From NCBI GenBank assembly GCA_900175165.2, contig FWWN02000691.1, positions 1,103-41,812 of the forward strand: 40,710 nucleotides of DNA, written 5' to 3'. The notes below the pieces were generated by a model. It was not told the origin of the DNA. It ran no database searches and worked only from the letters and a program-made list of their open reading frames with translations. Source of the DNA: Rhizomucor pusillus. Taxonomy: Eukaryota; Mucoromycota; Mucoromycetes; Mucorales; Lichtheimiaceae. Below, piece after piece: positions 20,809 through 31,970 of the stretch (its first letter is position 1; the number at the start of each line of letters is the position of its first letter). Made by a program: the position numbers and the translations under genes.

Positions 20809-21769
20809 GGAGTAATCAAATTGTGCTTGCTGCGGTGCGGATGATGACTGGATAGAATGGGCGTTAATATGATATCTCACCGTTAACTGCAACTTTTCGC
20901 CCTTTGTGCTACGCATGTGGTCCCATTTTAAGAACGTGAAGCGAGAGATACAGGAGGAAAAAATGCAGGTAAAAAGCGAATAGTGCAACAGCAAGCTTGT
21001 TTCTCGATCTGTATCATCATCATCGGCTGCAGTATAGATATTATTGACAAGGGGGATGCAGAAAGATGCCAAGATGGAAAGACAATGCTCTCCTCCTCTT
21101 CAGTATGTGCCACCAATATCCCTCGTACGTGGTATTACAAATTGCCGATCTCGCGTCGCAGTGTATTGCCACTTAGAAATCGAGATCCCGATCTCAATAT
21201 GTAGTCTAAATAATAGCAGCAGTCGGAGAGGATAGAAAATCAGATGTGTATGTAGTTTTAGCTTACAGCAAGGAGTAAGGCCAAGTGAAGAGAAAGACAA
21301 GGAGTTTATACGATGAGGAGATGGAGATTTTGGGGGTTTAGTGGATCATGCATTCCCTGTCAGTGTACACCTAAATTCTCCATTTGCTCCTCCTCCATTG
21401 ATGATCTGTCTACTGCAGCTCCTAGCACAAGGTTCCCGAGATCACGAGCAGTGTATTCACCCTGCATCGGGACATACGTCGGTGCAAAGTTCGATTTTTG
21501 TCAGTGAGTTCGTGTGTTTATACAAAACGCGACCAAAACAAGAAAGTGTAACAAGAAAACGCCCTTGTTAAAACATTTTTCCGAAACGTTGGAATGTTGC
21601 CTGAAAAGAACAAGCATGAAAAATAACATAAAACGACTAGTAGTGGCGGTTTTTTTCAAAGAGGATCATTGTTTTGCGGTGGGCGTTTCGAGTTGCCAAT
21701 TTTGTAACTGGGTTGTTTTTCCACCTCTGCTTTCCCCCAATGTGAATCTACCTACCTGCCCCCTTTTTC

Positions 21770-21895
21770 ATTTAACATATTTTTTTTTCTTCTTTTTCAC
21801 CTTGCTCTTCTTTTCTCTTAATCCCTGCTTCTCTCTCTTCTCTCTCTATTTCTTTCTGACGGCTTTACTTTTCTAGTCCTTGTTGTTGTTATCTA
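21770..21895 (+). promoter_or_regulatory. Pyrimidine-rich leader upstream of the kinesin gene
   Basis: The segment is dominated by T and C runs (for example ttttttttcttctttttcac and ctctctcttctctctctatt) and ends about 45 bp before ATG 21940. Similar CT-rich leaders precede other start codons in this window (31971, 9375), typical of fungal core promoters without a clear TATA box. Confidence 0.45.
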
Positions 21896-21939
21896 AATCG
21901 CATCCTGTAAACACACTCTACTGTAACACCACAACTAAT

Positions 21940-24900
21940 ATGAGTACATCATCCGCATCATCGTCGTCATCTACTTCATCTGTCAGGTAAAAGGGCGACT
22001 GCTGCATTGTATCCCTGCGTTGAGATCGCTGACATATACGCAGAGTCGCTGTGCGAGTGAGACCTCTGACAGCTCAGGAGATACAGCAAAACTGCCACGA
22101 TCGCATTACCTTCACACCTAATCAACCGCAGATCACCGTTGGAGGTGAACGATCATTTACATTCGATTATGCGTATCCACCATCTGCCGATCAAGAACAA
22201 GTATATTCCACCTGCGTCGTGCCTTTATTACAAAAATATCTAGATGGTTACAATTCCACTATACTCGCATACGGGTAAGCTGTTGCAACGTTTTGTTTTT
22301 CGTTTGTATCCATCCGTTCTAAAGAAATTCAAATAGTCAAACGGGAAGCGGCAAGACATATAGCATGGGCATCGGTCTAGAGTCGGCAACGCAACAGCAG
22401 GATGGCATTGTACCTCGGTTCGTCCATTCCCTTTTTGAACAGCTGACAGCGAAAAGCAATGCAATGCCCAGCTACTCCTATCAAGTGCTTGTCACGTTCC
22501 TCGAGCTGTACAATGAAGATCTTGTCGATCTCTTAAGACAGCCTCGAGTCGATGGCCTCAACCTTTCCATACGAGAAGATAGCCAGGGCAACATTTGCTG
22601 GATCGGGGTACGCGAAGAGTCCGTGAACAATGCATATGAATTACTCGAGTAAGTTTGCTTGCTTGGGGTGGTGATGACCCTAAAAATGGAAAAATGTAAA
22701 CCAACGCTGCTGCACACATGTATAGATTGCTCAACCGAGGCTCCATTGCACGGACCACGGCGTCAACAGACATGAACAGGGTCTCGTCACGCTCGCATGC
22801 CATATTCTCAGTCATCCTCAAACAAAATATACCCGACGACCAAGATAACAACATTGAAAAGAGACTTGTATCTAAATTCCACTTTGTCGACCTGGCTGGA
22901 TCAGAACGAGTAGGCGCCGACAGTTCAACGGTGTCAAGACATTGCAATATATCTAATTATTGTATTATAGCTTAAACGCACGAATGCAGTCGGAGACCGA
23001 GCGAGGGAAGGGATCTCTATCAACACGGGTTTGCTAGCGCTCGGCAATGTAATTTCAGCACTCGGCGACGAGTCCCGCAAAGTATCGCACATTCCATACC
23101 GAGACTCGAAACTAACACGGTTGCTGCAAGACTCGCTTGGCGGCAACAGCCAGACGCTCATGCTTGCGTGTGTATCTCCGGCTGATTCCAACTACACCGA
23201 AACTCTAAATACATTAAAGTACGCCAACCGTGCACGTAACATCCGCAACCGTGTAACGGTCAACCACGAAGTGAGCGGCAATGACTCGGATAAACTCAAG
23301 GCCCACGTTCTCAAGCTCAAGGAGGAGCTCAAGGCCAATGAGGAATTCCTGCGCGCTGTCAACCACGAAATGGACTCGCTGAAATCCGAAGTCCAAGTAT
23401 TGACGGCAACCGTGACCAAAATGACCCAGGAACTCGCACTGACCAAATGTGAGCGCGATATGCTAAAATCTCAGCAAGAACAAGAAGGAATTCCATTTGA
23501 TGGATTGGTAGCAGAGTATGCCCAGACAATTGAACGGCTGCGCACGGAAATCAAGCTGCAGGCGGGACGCCAGCAAGCTCCACCACCTCTACCACCATCC
23601 CCACCTGCCTCCTCACACACGCCAAAAACTAGCAGTGCTCCAGCGGCAGCTCCAACTCAACAGCAGCAAGCCGCCGGCGATCAAAAATCGCCAAGAAAGA
23701 AACGACATAGCTATCGATTTGGATCCAAGCGCGGCCGGCGCCGGGTCAGCATCAACTTTAATTCGTCGCCCAAACCTAAACCTAACAAACCGAGCTCTGC
23801 GAAAACACCCAACAGCGATGTGTATCACACTATTCAAAAGGCAAAGTCTGAACTTTTGGATGAGATGGCGTTCCTCAAAGCTGCGCAGGGCTGGTCCTCC
23901 TTCCACCACCACCACCACCACCAGCAACATGGTGGCCCCTGGCACCGTGCGTCGACACCTCCTACGCCAGATGACTCTGATATCATGGAATTCGCAAACT
24001 CGTTTCCAGACCAGTCTCTGACACTGACTAATAGCTCACATGAACAGCAGCTACCACCAAGCACATACAACTTGGTGCTAAAGTTCAAACAATGCATCGA
24101 GAGCAAGAGCGAGCTGATCCAGCAGCTGGAGCGCGGCGAGATGCAACGTAGCGAGATGCAAGAGCAACACGCGAATGCAATATCTGAATTGACGAGTAAG
24201 AAGAACGCCGCGTTGGTGCAGCACCGGCGCGACGTGAACGAGTTGCGGGCGCAGTACGAGTCTCGGCTCAAGAAACAGACAAGCGAGCTGAATGCTCTGA
24301 GACGCAAGCACGCACAAGCGCTACGGAGCGCCGAGACTACACGAAGTAAGAGCAACGCGATTATCCTTGGTTTAAAGCAAAAATTGGACAAGGCGAACGG
24401 CGAAAAGAAGAAGATGGCAAAGAAACTCAAGCAAGAGTCGGACCGCGCGCGTGAGAAATGCAGCCATCTCGACAAGGAGCTGCATAAACTGAAACGTCAA
24501 GAGTCGCAGGCGGTGCAGGCACGCAAGCGGATGGAACGCGATATGGTTCAGCACAAGGCCACAGCCAAGCGCGCAACCGAGGAAATGATCGAGCTCAGCA
24601 GCCAGATGAAACACGTTGCGCTAATGCTCAAAAAGGTCATGGCAAACGACAAGGTCGTCGATAGGACTGTGCTTGCCAAGGCGATGGCCTGCGCGAGCGT
24701 GCGTGGCTACATTATCCGGCAATCGCTGCAGCGCAGCAGAAAGAAGAAGTTGTCAAAGTCGAATGACTCGGCATCCAACAAGCTCAAGCCTCTGTATCGC
24801 AAGAAACGGCTACTTCAGCGTGCCATCGCGATGCACGTGCGTGCAACCCGCTGCCGCACGGATGTTTCGGATCTCACGCAGAAACGCGATCGGCTCCAGC

Positions 24901-25610
24901 GCGAGCAGCAAGAACTGCTTGCTGAGCGCCAGAGAGTGCTCCTGGATGAGGCACAGCAGCTCGGCAACAATGCAAGCGTGGACGCGTCTGTGCCGCAATA
25001 CATGGACGATCGCATCGATACCATCACCGTGCAGCTGGACTTCTACAATGACCAACTGGCAAGGCTCGAAAAGGATAACAACAGCCAAGAGCAGCAGTGG
25101 ACGGATGTGTGTGAAGAAGAAGCAGGAGGAGAAGAAGAATTGGACCAAGTGATCAAGGACGACCCGCAGGTAGCCTATCAAGTAGCGCTGGCGCTCATTC
25201 GCTCGCTCGAGCCTGAAGAAGCACGGCTTATCGCGGAAGCCCTCATGGATGAAATCATCGAGCTTAGGCAACAGCAAGCCAGTCCTACCTTGATGCAGGG
25301 CATGGATGCAACTATACAGAAACTGCAGCAGACGATCGTGCAAATGCGAAGGCAGGCTACCGCTACAGCGGGCTGGATCTCAGAGGAAAGTACCGTCTTT
25401 GACCGTTTATTTGCTCGCGCGATGATGCAGCCAGTGCAATTCTTGAACGGTCTTGCGTTGCCCGCTAAAAAGATTCTTCAAAACTCGGTCAGTACGCCGA
25501 CTAACCGATCAACTCAACAGCATTATGTCCGTACACGTAAACGCTCTATGCTCCCGCATCGTTCACCGCCTCCTCGCGCTGAATCTTCGCCAGCCATTGT
25601 CCGAATGTAA
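21940..25610 (+). CDS. Kinesin-4 family motor (KIF4/KIF21-like)
   Basis: This is a microtubule motor. Five exons (21940-21986, 22044-22274, 22337-22648, 22726-22909, 22971-25610) give 1137 residues. The N-terminal motor domain (about 16-356) has the P-loop GQTGSGKT at 93-100, switch I NRVSSRSH at 214-221 and switch II DLAGSE at 252-257. The stretch [14 protein letters not shown] is characteristic of kinesin-4. A Gln/Pro-rich linker follows, then a basic patch ([16 protein letters not shown]) that may be a nuclear signal, a His run near 23903, long coiled coil through most of the remaining sequence, and a Ser/Pro tail. Kinesin-4 members are chromokinesins or regulators of microtubule plus-end growth. 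Intron 4 removes an apparent in-frame insertion that would split switch II from [10 protein letters not shown], which fixes the splice. Confidence 0.93.
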
Positions 25611-25901
25611 TCATGATACCTCCTCATCCTGCCCTATATCTTCTCTCAGTTTGTAAATATCAAGCAAATAAAATATATACATAAATTCCACGTCGACGTG
25701 TTATATATAAATTCCGTACGTATATGTATATATTTTGTATGGACAAAGGGTAAGAAAGGAACATGTCAGACGTCAAAAGATTGATGAAAAGAAAAAATGA
25801 GGAACCAATCATACACAGCAACGGGACACGAGAGTAAAAAGAAAAGAAATATAAAAATACAATAAAAAGGAAGATGTTGGGGGTAAGAAAGAGTGTGACA
25901 C

Positions 25902-28509
25902 TTATTCATCCGCTGAAGCACTCTTGACTTGTTGCTGTTGCGGTGCAGAGTCAAAATTGCTGCTATTGCTTCCACTCTGTTGCTGTGCATGATAAGGTGA
26001 CTGCTCGTTCGCGGGGAATTCGTATTGAGAAGATACAGATCGATACGGAGAAGGAGGTACGCTGCTGAACAGAGATATAAATTTTAGTTACAGATGAATA
26101 CTCAAACTACGTTCTCCACCTTGCTTACCCTTGGTACACTCCAGGCGAATTGAGCGGCCCATTATTGCTGGTGCTGCGCTGATGATGTTCATTGTTGTAA
26201 TAGTTGTAGTAGTATGGCGGAGGTGCGGTCATGTAAGGAGACACAGGTTCTCCGCTGGATGCAATGCGCGAATGCACGCTCCAAGGTGACGACGGCGGAG
26301 GAGGATGGTGGTCACGCGGGTAGAATGCATACTTGTAATATCCGTTCATTTCACTGTGTTGTTGCTCGCTGCTGTGATTGTATACATCCACTGGTCCTGA
26401 CGGCGCAGAAATCGATCGATCGTGACCTCCTCCTCCTCGCATCACTCCGCTGTTTTCAAAGGTAGGTGACACCATTGGGAGACTACCGCTGGTATCTCTG
26501 CTCATGTATGCATAGCCGCTAGCACTTGCTGGTGGTGGCGGAGGGGGAGCTGCATGGTAGTAATCTGCGGCTGTTATGATGGACGAAGGTACACCACCTC
26601 GGTTTGTGCTGTCATGCACGTTCGTCGATGGGAGTACAGTGGGTGCTGTTGCGGACGATCCTGCTGTCTCTGACGCTCCTTCTTCCTTTCCGTTTCTTTC
26701 AGAGTAGTGACCGGGACTGCGACCACGAACGACCAACTGTGCCGATCTGTTCGATGCCACCTTGACAAGTCGTCCCGATGCCAGCTTTGCATATAATTCC
26801 ACGAGTAACACATAGTACTGCTGTGCAGCACGCCGCTTGCCATTGTTAGCTGTTGCAGACTTGAATTGGATTCTTTCAAAGGTCACTACGGATTGGTCCA
26901 GAAGCGCACCAGGCGAACTGGACACGCGCGTAAGCAGATTCAGATCACCACCAGGGCGAATAGGCTTGGGTTCCGGTGAGCACTGCGGGCCCTTGTCACG
27001 TTTGGCCGTGTGCTGAATCAAAGGTATCGACTTGTCGTCATCTGCAACGCGCGCTGATATACCGACCAGGAATCCTCGAACTTCATGCAGCTGATCATCC
27101 TCACCGCTTCGCACCAAGCACCCGAGCTCGGCATCGTGCTGCCCGTGGTGATAGTACAGAGGAAAGCCTTGGATGCTAAAGGTCGCACTGACTTGGAAAT
27201 AGTTACGACGGTAGCATGTCCAATCGTTATCAGCGACAAAGAACCCTCTATCAAATTTGGATTGTATGCGGACATCCAGTCTAAAAGGTGTGCGAGGAAT
27301 GCTGTTAGACGATCCATGACACACACAACAAGCGCAAGACGTGACAAAAAACATACACAGTAGTCCTGTCAACGGCATAGATGTTTCCCGCGTATTTCGT
27401 GGCGCCAAATTTGGGCCCCGACTCCTCTACGCCGTAAGAGGCGGATGACTGACGAGGATGACGAGGGATACTGTTGTCGGATGAACGTGAGCTGCGCATT
27501 TTTCCACCACCACCTCTGGGCGACGTGGGCTGATCGTGGATGGGCGATATCAGTGAGGGCAGTACAGGAGGGCGTTCGACGGCATTGGTGTGCTTGACCT
27601 CTTCCTGTTGTTCCTGCTGCTGCTGCTGCGGCTGGGCGCTAGTCGTTTGAGGATGCGTTTCATCCGAGTTGTGGTTGTCTCCAGGCGAAGAATGCGACGA
27701 CGAAGGTCGCGGCGTTGTTGGCTGCGAAGACATGGTGAAACTAACAAAGGTGTCAAAAATCACGCATGTGGTGCAACGCAGCACAGACTTACCCTGAAGT
27801 ATAGTAAGGCTTGGTTGAGTTCGGCGAAGAGTCAGCTCGACGGAGAGGAGGAGCACGCGAGTCGGTGTAATACGAGTAGTAAGACTGTGAACTCTGTTGT
27901 TGATGTGGATGCGGTCTGCAATAGGAAAAGAGAAGGAAGTGTAAGAACCGTGAAAAAGAGGTAAAAAAAGAGAGAGGGTAGGGTTACAAAAACTCTGATT
28001 TTTTCTACACCAGCCATTTTGTTTGCACCACCACTCGCACACACCCACGCACGCACGCACACGCGTAACCGCCTATAATATCCATTTTACTCTACTTCTT
28101 TCCTTTACTTTCTCTTCCTTTTCCTTGTCCTCTCTCGCATCTTTCCCCCTTTCCCTAAATTCAGTTCCCCAACAGATCGAACCCAGATGAAACTGATCCA
28201 ACTTTTCATCGAAACCGCTCCGACACTGCATCCCACCCCTGAACCACCGCAAAAGAGAAATCCATCAAAGCCGCCCCTTGCTAAGCAACTCCTTGTAGAG
28301 CATTGTGCGCGATTGACTTACGGGTAGTAATAGCTCATGTAATGGTGAGGCATATCACCAGCCGACGGGGGCGATATAGGGGGCTGCACGGCTGCCGGGT
28401 GATGCTGCGATGGGTGAATGGGAGAGGGCAGTGGCGAATGTCGTTGGTGAGAGTACGAAGGACCGCCGCCGACGGCTGCTGGCCAAGCTTTGTCCTCCTG
28501 CACGTCCAT
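25902..28509 (-). CDS. Ndt80/PhoG-like (Vib-1 type) transcription factor
   Basis: Five exons on the minus strand (28509-28322, 27915-27793, 27740-27357, 27301-26129, 26064-25902) give 676 residues in phase. The N-terminal about 230 residues are Pro/Ser/Gln/Tyr-rich and disordered. The Ndt80/PhoG DNA-binding domain lies at about 232-432, with RGFFVADNDWTCYRRNYFQV, VTFERIQFKSATANNGKRRA and LVKVASNRSAQLVVRGRSP. The C-terminus is a Pro/Ser/Tyr/Gln-rich, activation-like region. By family it is a nuclear regulator of nutrient sensing, sporulation or secreted hydrolases. Intron 1 is unusually long (406 bp). A Met at 27733 inside exon 3 looks like a start, but phase-perfect upstream exons show it is internal. 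A further 5' exon is possible. Confidence 0.9.
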
Positions 28510-28766
28510 CGTCGTACTAACAGCAACCAACAAGTAATATAGGAAGAGAGCTTGCTGCTGGCGAAGAAAAAAAAGGAAAAAGAGGACAAACTTTTGCCAG
28601 TCTAGGTGTCACAGAGCCAAAAGTTTCGACTGGTCCTTGTGTCGCCGCTCGGAATTCTCCCAATCCGAAGGCTCAGGTTCCTGGTGCACACCCACCTTTT
28701 CAAAACTCATTGAAGCACGAGGGTGAAACATGGAGATCATTTTGTAACCATGCAACCTGGCTTTAC
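28510..28766. other. Upstream region of the Ndt80-like gene
   Basis: There is a short minus-strand frame starting MISMFHPRASMSFEK near 28737, followed by a possible GTGGGT donor. A TTAG acceptor lies just before ATG 28509, so a 5' UTR intron is likely. The phase does not allow the MISMF frame to join the gene. Confidence 0.35.
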
Positions 28767-29055
28767 CGCTGTGCAACGCAACCCTCCTCCAATTTGCTTA
28801 ACTGAAGGGGCAACTCACTGCGACCTTCTCTATTCGTCTCGAGAAAAAGCTTGATATCTTTATCAAGATATATAGAAGTACAGTTTGAAACCGTGGGTTC
28901 GCCCTCGCGGACATACGCAACAAATAAAGCGGGCGGACCTTCATGTTGTCCCATTGGTGTTTGGTTCAGTCCAGTTTGAGGACCAGAAAAAGAACTTTGT
29001 AAGCTTGAGATTATTCCTTTGTGCTGAACAAGAGGCTGTTCATTGTTGTCCACAC
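28767..29055 (-). other. Candidate orphan exon on the minus strand
   Basis: A 289-nt segment is open in one minus-strand frame and bounded by a CACAG acceptor on its 5' side and a GTAAAG donor on its 3' side. It encodes words such as GPPALFVAYVREGEP and LDKDIKLFLETNREG. It resembles a real internal exon, but no flanking exon could be found and the family is not recognised. It may be a remnant of a dead gene. Confidence 0.28.
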
Positions 29056-30205
29056 CTGTGAATGACCAAAATGCAAGATTTAGTCCACTGCAGCAACAGA
29101 GTCAAGAGACCTGACAGAGGACCCTAAGCGTGACAAGATAAATTTCGGAAATGGATCGCAGACTGCTATTACTGTGCTGATGTTTCATGTATAAAACTCG
29201 TTCGTGGATCTACTACATAACCATCAACCCACTCTAGTGACCAGTTCCAGAGACAGATACTATGTTTGGAGCGTCGGATATCAGGACTTGCTATCGAGAC
29301 TATGTGAAACCGAGCTTGTACTACCGAATCGTGAATTAATCGCAGGTGCTACACTGTGGTCAGTAGCTGATGAGAATATAGGTTACAGCACAAAGGCATG
29401 CTTTTCAAATCGAAAACGCTTATAAGCGATCCATTCATGCTATACGATAACGGTACAAGCCAGCTGGCAGCCTTCCGGTTCATAATGTAGGAGAGCAATC
29501 CTTTAACAAGAATAACCTACAACATAAGCATGCTTCGTTGTTCATAGCTGCTCGAACCTCTTTGATAACTGAAACGAATACATATCCATAGCTCTTCTCA
29601 AAACACTGGATTTGCAAATGAATCTGAAGGCAACGAGACTGCTCAGGATAAGCATACAACCGATGAAGTGTATGTATTAAAAAAATAAAATGTACTTACA
29701 CTCGTATACTCATATATAAAAACATAGAGAGCAGTTATTTTCTGAAGGTCCCAGCAAGCGTAGAAAACCCCACCATCAATATGTTTCAATCAAGAGACTG
29801 ACGAGAATGGCATCAAAGCCAGTGTCCTGTGTTGTTATGTATTATGATTGTCATCCCACTTGAAAAAGGAATTGAAAGTCATAATCTACTAAAAATTCTT
29901 TGAAGTATATTCTGTGTCTGAAAATAGCTGTTTGTGATATTCAACGTCCTCATTCTACCTTTTGTGGCTGCACTGATAGTCTTGACAGCTTGGGTAAAAT
30001 GGTAGTTCCCTTTTGTAGGGATCTGATCTCCCAGTATTCAGTGACAACTTGGCGTGTCTCTCTCGACTTTCAATGGCCTTGGGAAACTGAAACTTACTCA
30101 GTGTATTATTTCTTGCATGAATATTTTTTTCTCCAATTTTCGATTGCGCTGCTGGGGTTTACGCAAAGAATCCATCATCACGTAACATCCAAGTCAGTGA
30201 AATGT
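29056..30205. other. Gene-poor intergenic DNA
   Basis: No gene is supported. A 149-codon plus-strand frame (29900-30349) runs through the promoter and start of the reductase gene in the wrong frame and has no start context or motif, so it is not annotated. Confidence 0.45.
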
Positions 30206-30215
30206 TATATAAAAA
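30206..30215 (+). promoter_or_regulatory. TATA box of the reductase gene
   Basis: TATATAAAAA lies about 60-70 bp before ATG 30276, the usual place for a fungal TATA box. Confidence 0.6.
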
Positions 30216-30275
30216 TATCCCTGTATTCATACGCCTTGTATTCTTTTGCTTTCAAGCAAGCAACAAAACCAAAAA

Positions 30276-31616
30276 ATGGGTCAGAAAACCGCCATTGTTT
30301 TCGGTGCAAACGGAGTCAGCGGTACGGCTACAATTACACAGCTCGCTAAATGCAAAGATTGGCGGAAAGTTATCAGCGTCTCGCGCCGTCCCGCGCAGCT
30401 CGACTTTGATGATTCCAGAGTAATCCATATCAGCATTGATATTCTCCAAAATACAATTCCGGAAATCGCCAAGCGGCTGTCGGATGCAGGCGCTATCGAT
30501 GCAACCCATGTCTTCCATTATACGTACATTGAAAAGGAAACTCCTGAAGAACAGACTAGAGTCAACGTCGAATTGCTCAAAAAGACCCTCGAAGCCGTTG
30601 TAAACACGTGTCCTCGCCTTGAAGCATTCGTGCTCCAGACTGGCATGAAGGTAAGAAGGAAAGATATATATTCGCCGTTATTATTCACGTAGCTCATCAC
30701 TCGCAAATTGTGTCAAGTATTACTCTGTGCATCTGGGTCCACCCAAGATGGCGCCTATGCCATTCAAAGAGGACGCAGAGAGACGAGAAGACCTGTCCCA
30801 GAACTTTTACTACGAGCAGGAAGATATGCTCAAGGAGTATGCTGAAAAGAACAAGTGGCGATGGGTAGTTACACGTCCCAACCTGATCGTCGGCTTGGCC
30901 AAGGGAAACTACATGAACGTCGCCATCACGCTGGGTCTGTATGCAGCGCTGCAAAAGGAGCTTGGACAGCCGTTCAGATATCCGGGCAATGCCAAGTCGT
31001 GGAATGCCATTGTCGATCATTCGACCGCGCTCAACAATGCCGAGTTCCAAATTTGGGCCGCCACAACCCCGGCCGTCGGTAACAATGCTTACAATATCGC
31101 AAACGGCGATAAGGTACGCATTAAAGACTTGTGGCCCAAGCTTGCGGAGTAAGTAACAGCCATCTGAGGAAATAAACGCTGAGCCAGCACAACATACCTT
31201 ATCTATTAACGTCACTCATTTAGTTACTTTGGTCTCAAAGTATCTGAAGAGGGCATGCCTAGCGGTGATAACGAGCACATGTCGCGCGCATTTTCGTTTG
31301 CTGATTACATGGACCAGCACAAGGACAAGTGGCACGAAATTGCAAAGAAACACGGCTTGGATACGACTGCATATGATTATGGAACCTGGCAGTTTGTAGG
31401 CAAGTATAGTACCCCATGATGGTGATAAAGTGAAAAATATTGCTAAGCTGTGGCTGTGTTTCGCTTTTTCTAGATTTCACATTCGCAAGGACATGGGGCG
31501 ATGAAGGCAGTCTTGATAAGGTTCGGTCCAAGGGTTGGGACAAGAGCGTAGACACAGCGCAGGGCTACTATCAAGTTTTTGACAAGATGAAGGAGCTTAA
31601 AATGATTCCGAAGTAG
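30276..31616 (+). CDS. placeholder
   Basis: placeholder. Confidence 0.
30276..31616 (+). CDS. PRISE-like short-chain dehydrogenase/reductase (NAD(P)H-dependent)
   Basis: Four exons (30276-30650, 30718-31148, 31224-31399, 31474-31616) give 374 residues. The N-terminal Rossmann motif is GANGVSG (residues 10-16). The motif QTGMK ends in Lys125, and NFYYEQED carries Tyr156/157, matching the Lys and Tyr used by the progesterone 5-beta-reductase/iridoid-synthase (PRISE) group of atypical SDRs. WRWVVTRPNLIVG and the C-terminal substrate-binding part are also typical. The likely role is reduction of an enone or related carbonyl with NAD(P)H in the cytosol; the substrate is unknown. The third intron must use a GC donor (GCAAGT at 31400), because the only nearby GT breaks the frame. 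Length is normal for the family. Confidence 0.9.
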
Positions 31617-31970
31617 AACAAGATTAAGGGAAATAAAAAACTCAGAACGCACTTCTTTAACTGCATCCATAAAGCGTCTATTTCGTTTGCGTCGCACTAA
31701 TTGCATCATAGCCAAGGAGATTAGATGAGTTTGTGCAGAATATCGTCTGTCTGTGTGCTGCGCTGATTTCTGGTTGCGTCTTTTATTCCGACATCTCACA
31801 CATGCGCACACTCACTCACACACATACCCCATGTTTCCGACATCTTTGACGAGTGAGAATCCCGGTCGGGTTCTACAAAAGGAGGTGTTTACATTCGCCA
31901 CTCAATTTTTTTCCCTGGTCCTCATCTTTTTTCTTTCCACTCTTCTTCTCTTTCTCCACCAAGACAGACG
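31617..31970. other. Intergenic: reductase 3' end and decarboxylase promoter
   Basis: AATAAA at 31632 probably ends the reductase transcript. The last about 70 bases before 31971 are CT-rich and form the leader of the decarboxylase gene. No other feature is seen. Confidence 0.45.

Larger units (their letters stand above)
20215..21939. other. Long intergenic region with a microsatellite and a pyrimidine-rich promoter
   Basis: No coding gene is supported. The stretch contains a (CATA)12 microsatellite with an adjoining tgcacatgtgca palindrome. From about 21770 it has a pyrimidine-rich tract leading to the kinesin start. Minus- and plus-strand frames of 60-120 codons here are low-complexity by-products. 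Confidence 0.5.

Noticed and set aside
22910..22970. In-frame continuation of kinesin exon 4 past switch II
   Set aside because: Reading through gives a non-conserved segment and a stop. A GT-AG intron of 61 bp restores the conserved [11 protein letters not shown] junction.
23613..25343. Long minus-strand open frames opposite the kinesin coiled coil
   Set aside because: They are shadows of the GC-rich plus-strand coding sequence, with Leu/Cys/Arg-rich composition and no domain.
27305..27733. Start of the Ndt80-like protein at the internal Met (27733)
   Set aside because: Two upstream exons join in perfect phase with good splice sites and protein-like sequence, so this Met is internal.
29900..30349. 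149-codon plus-strand open frame
   Set aside because: It overlaps the promoter and start of the reductase gene in another frame and has no motif.
30276..31616. A stray duplicate feature line labelled placeholder at these coordinates
   Set aside because: It carries no annotation and should be ignored. The valid entry for this gene is the PRISE-like reductase.
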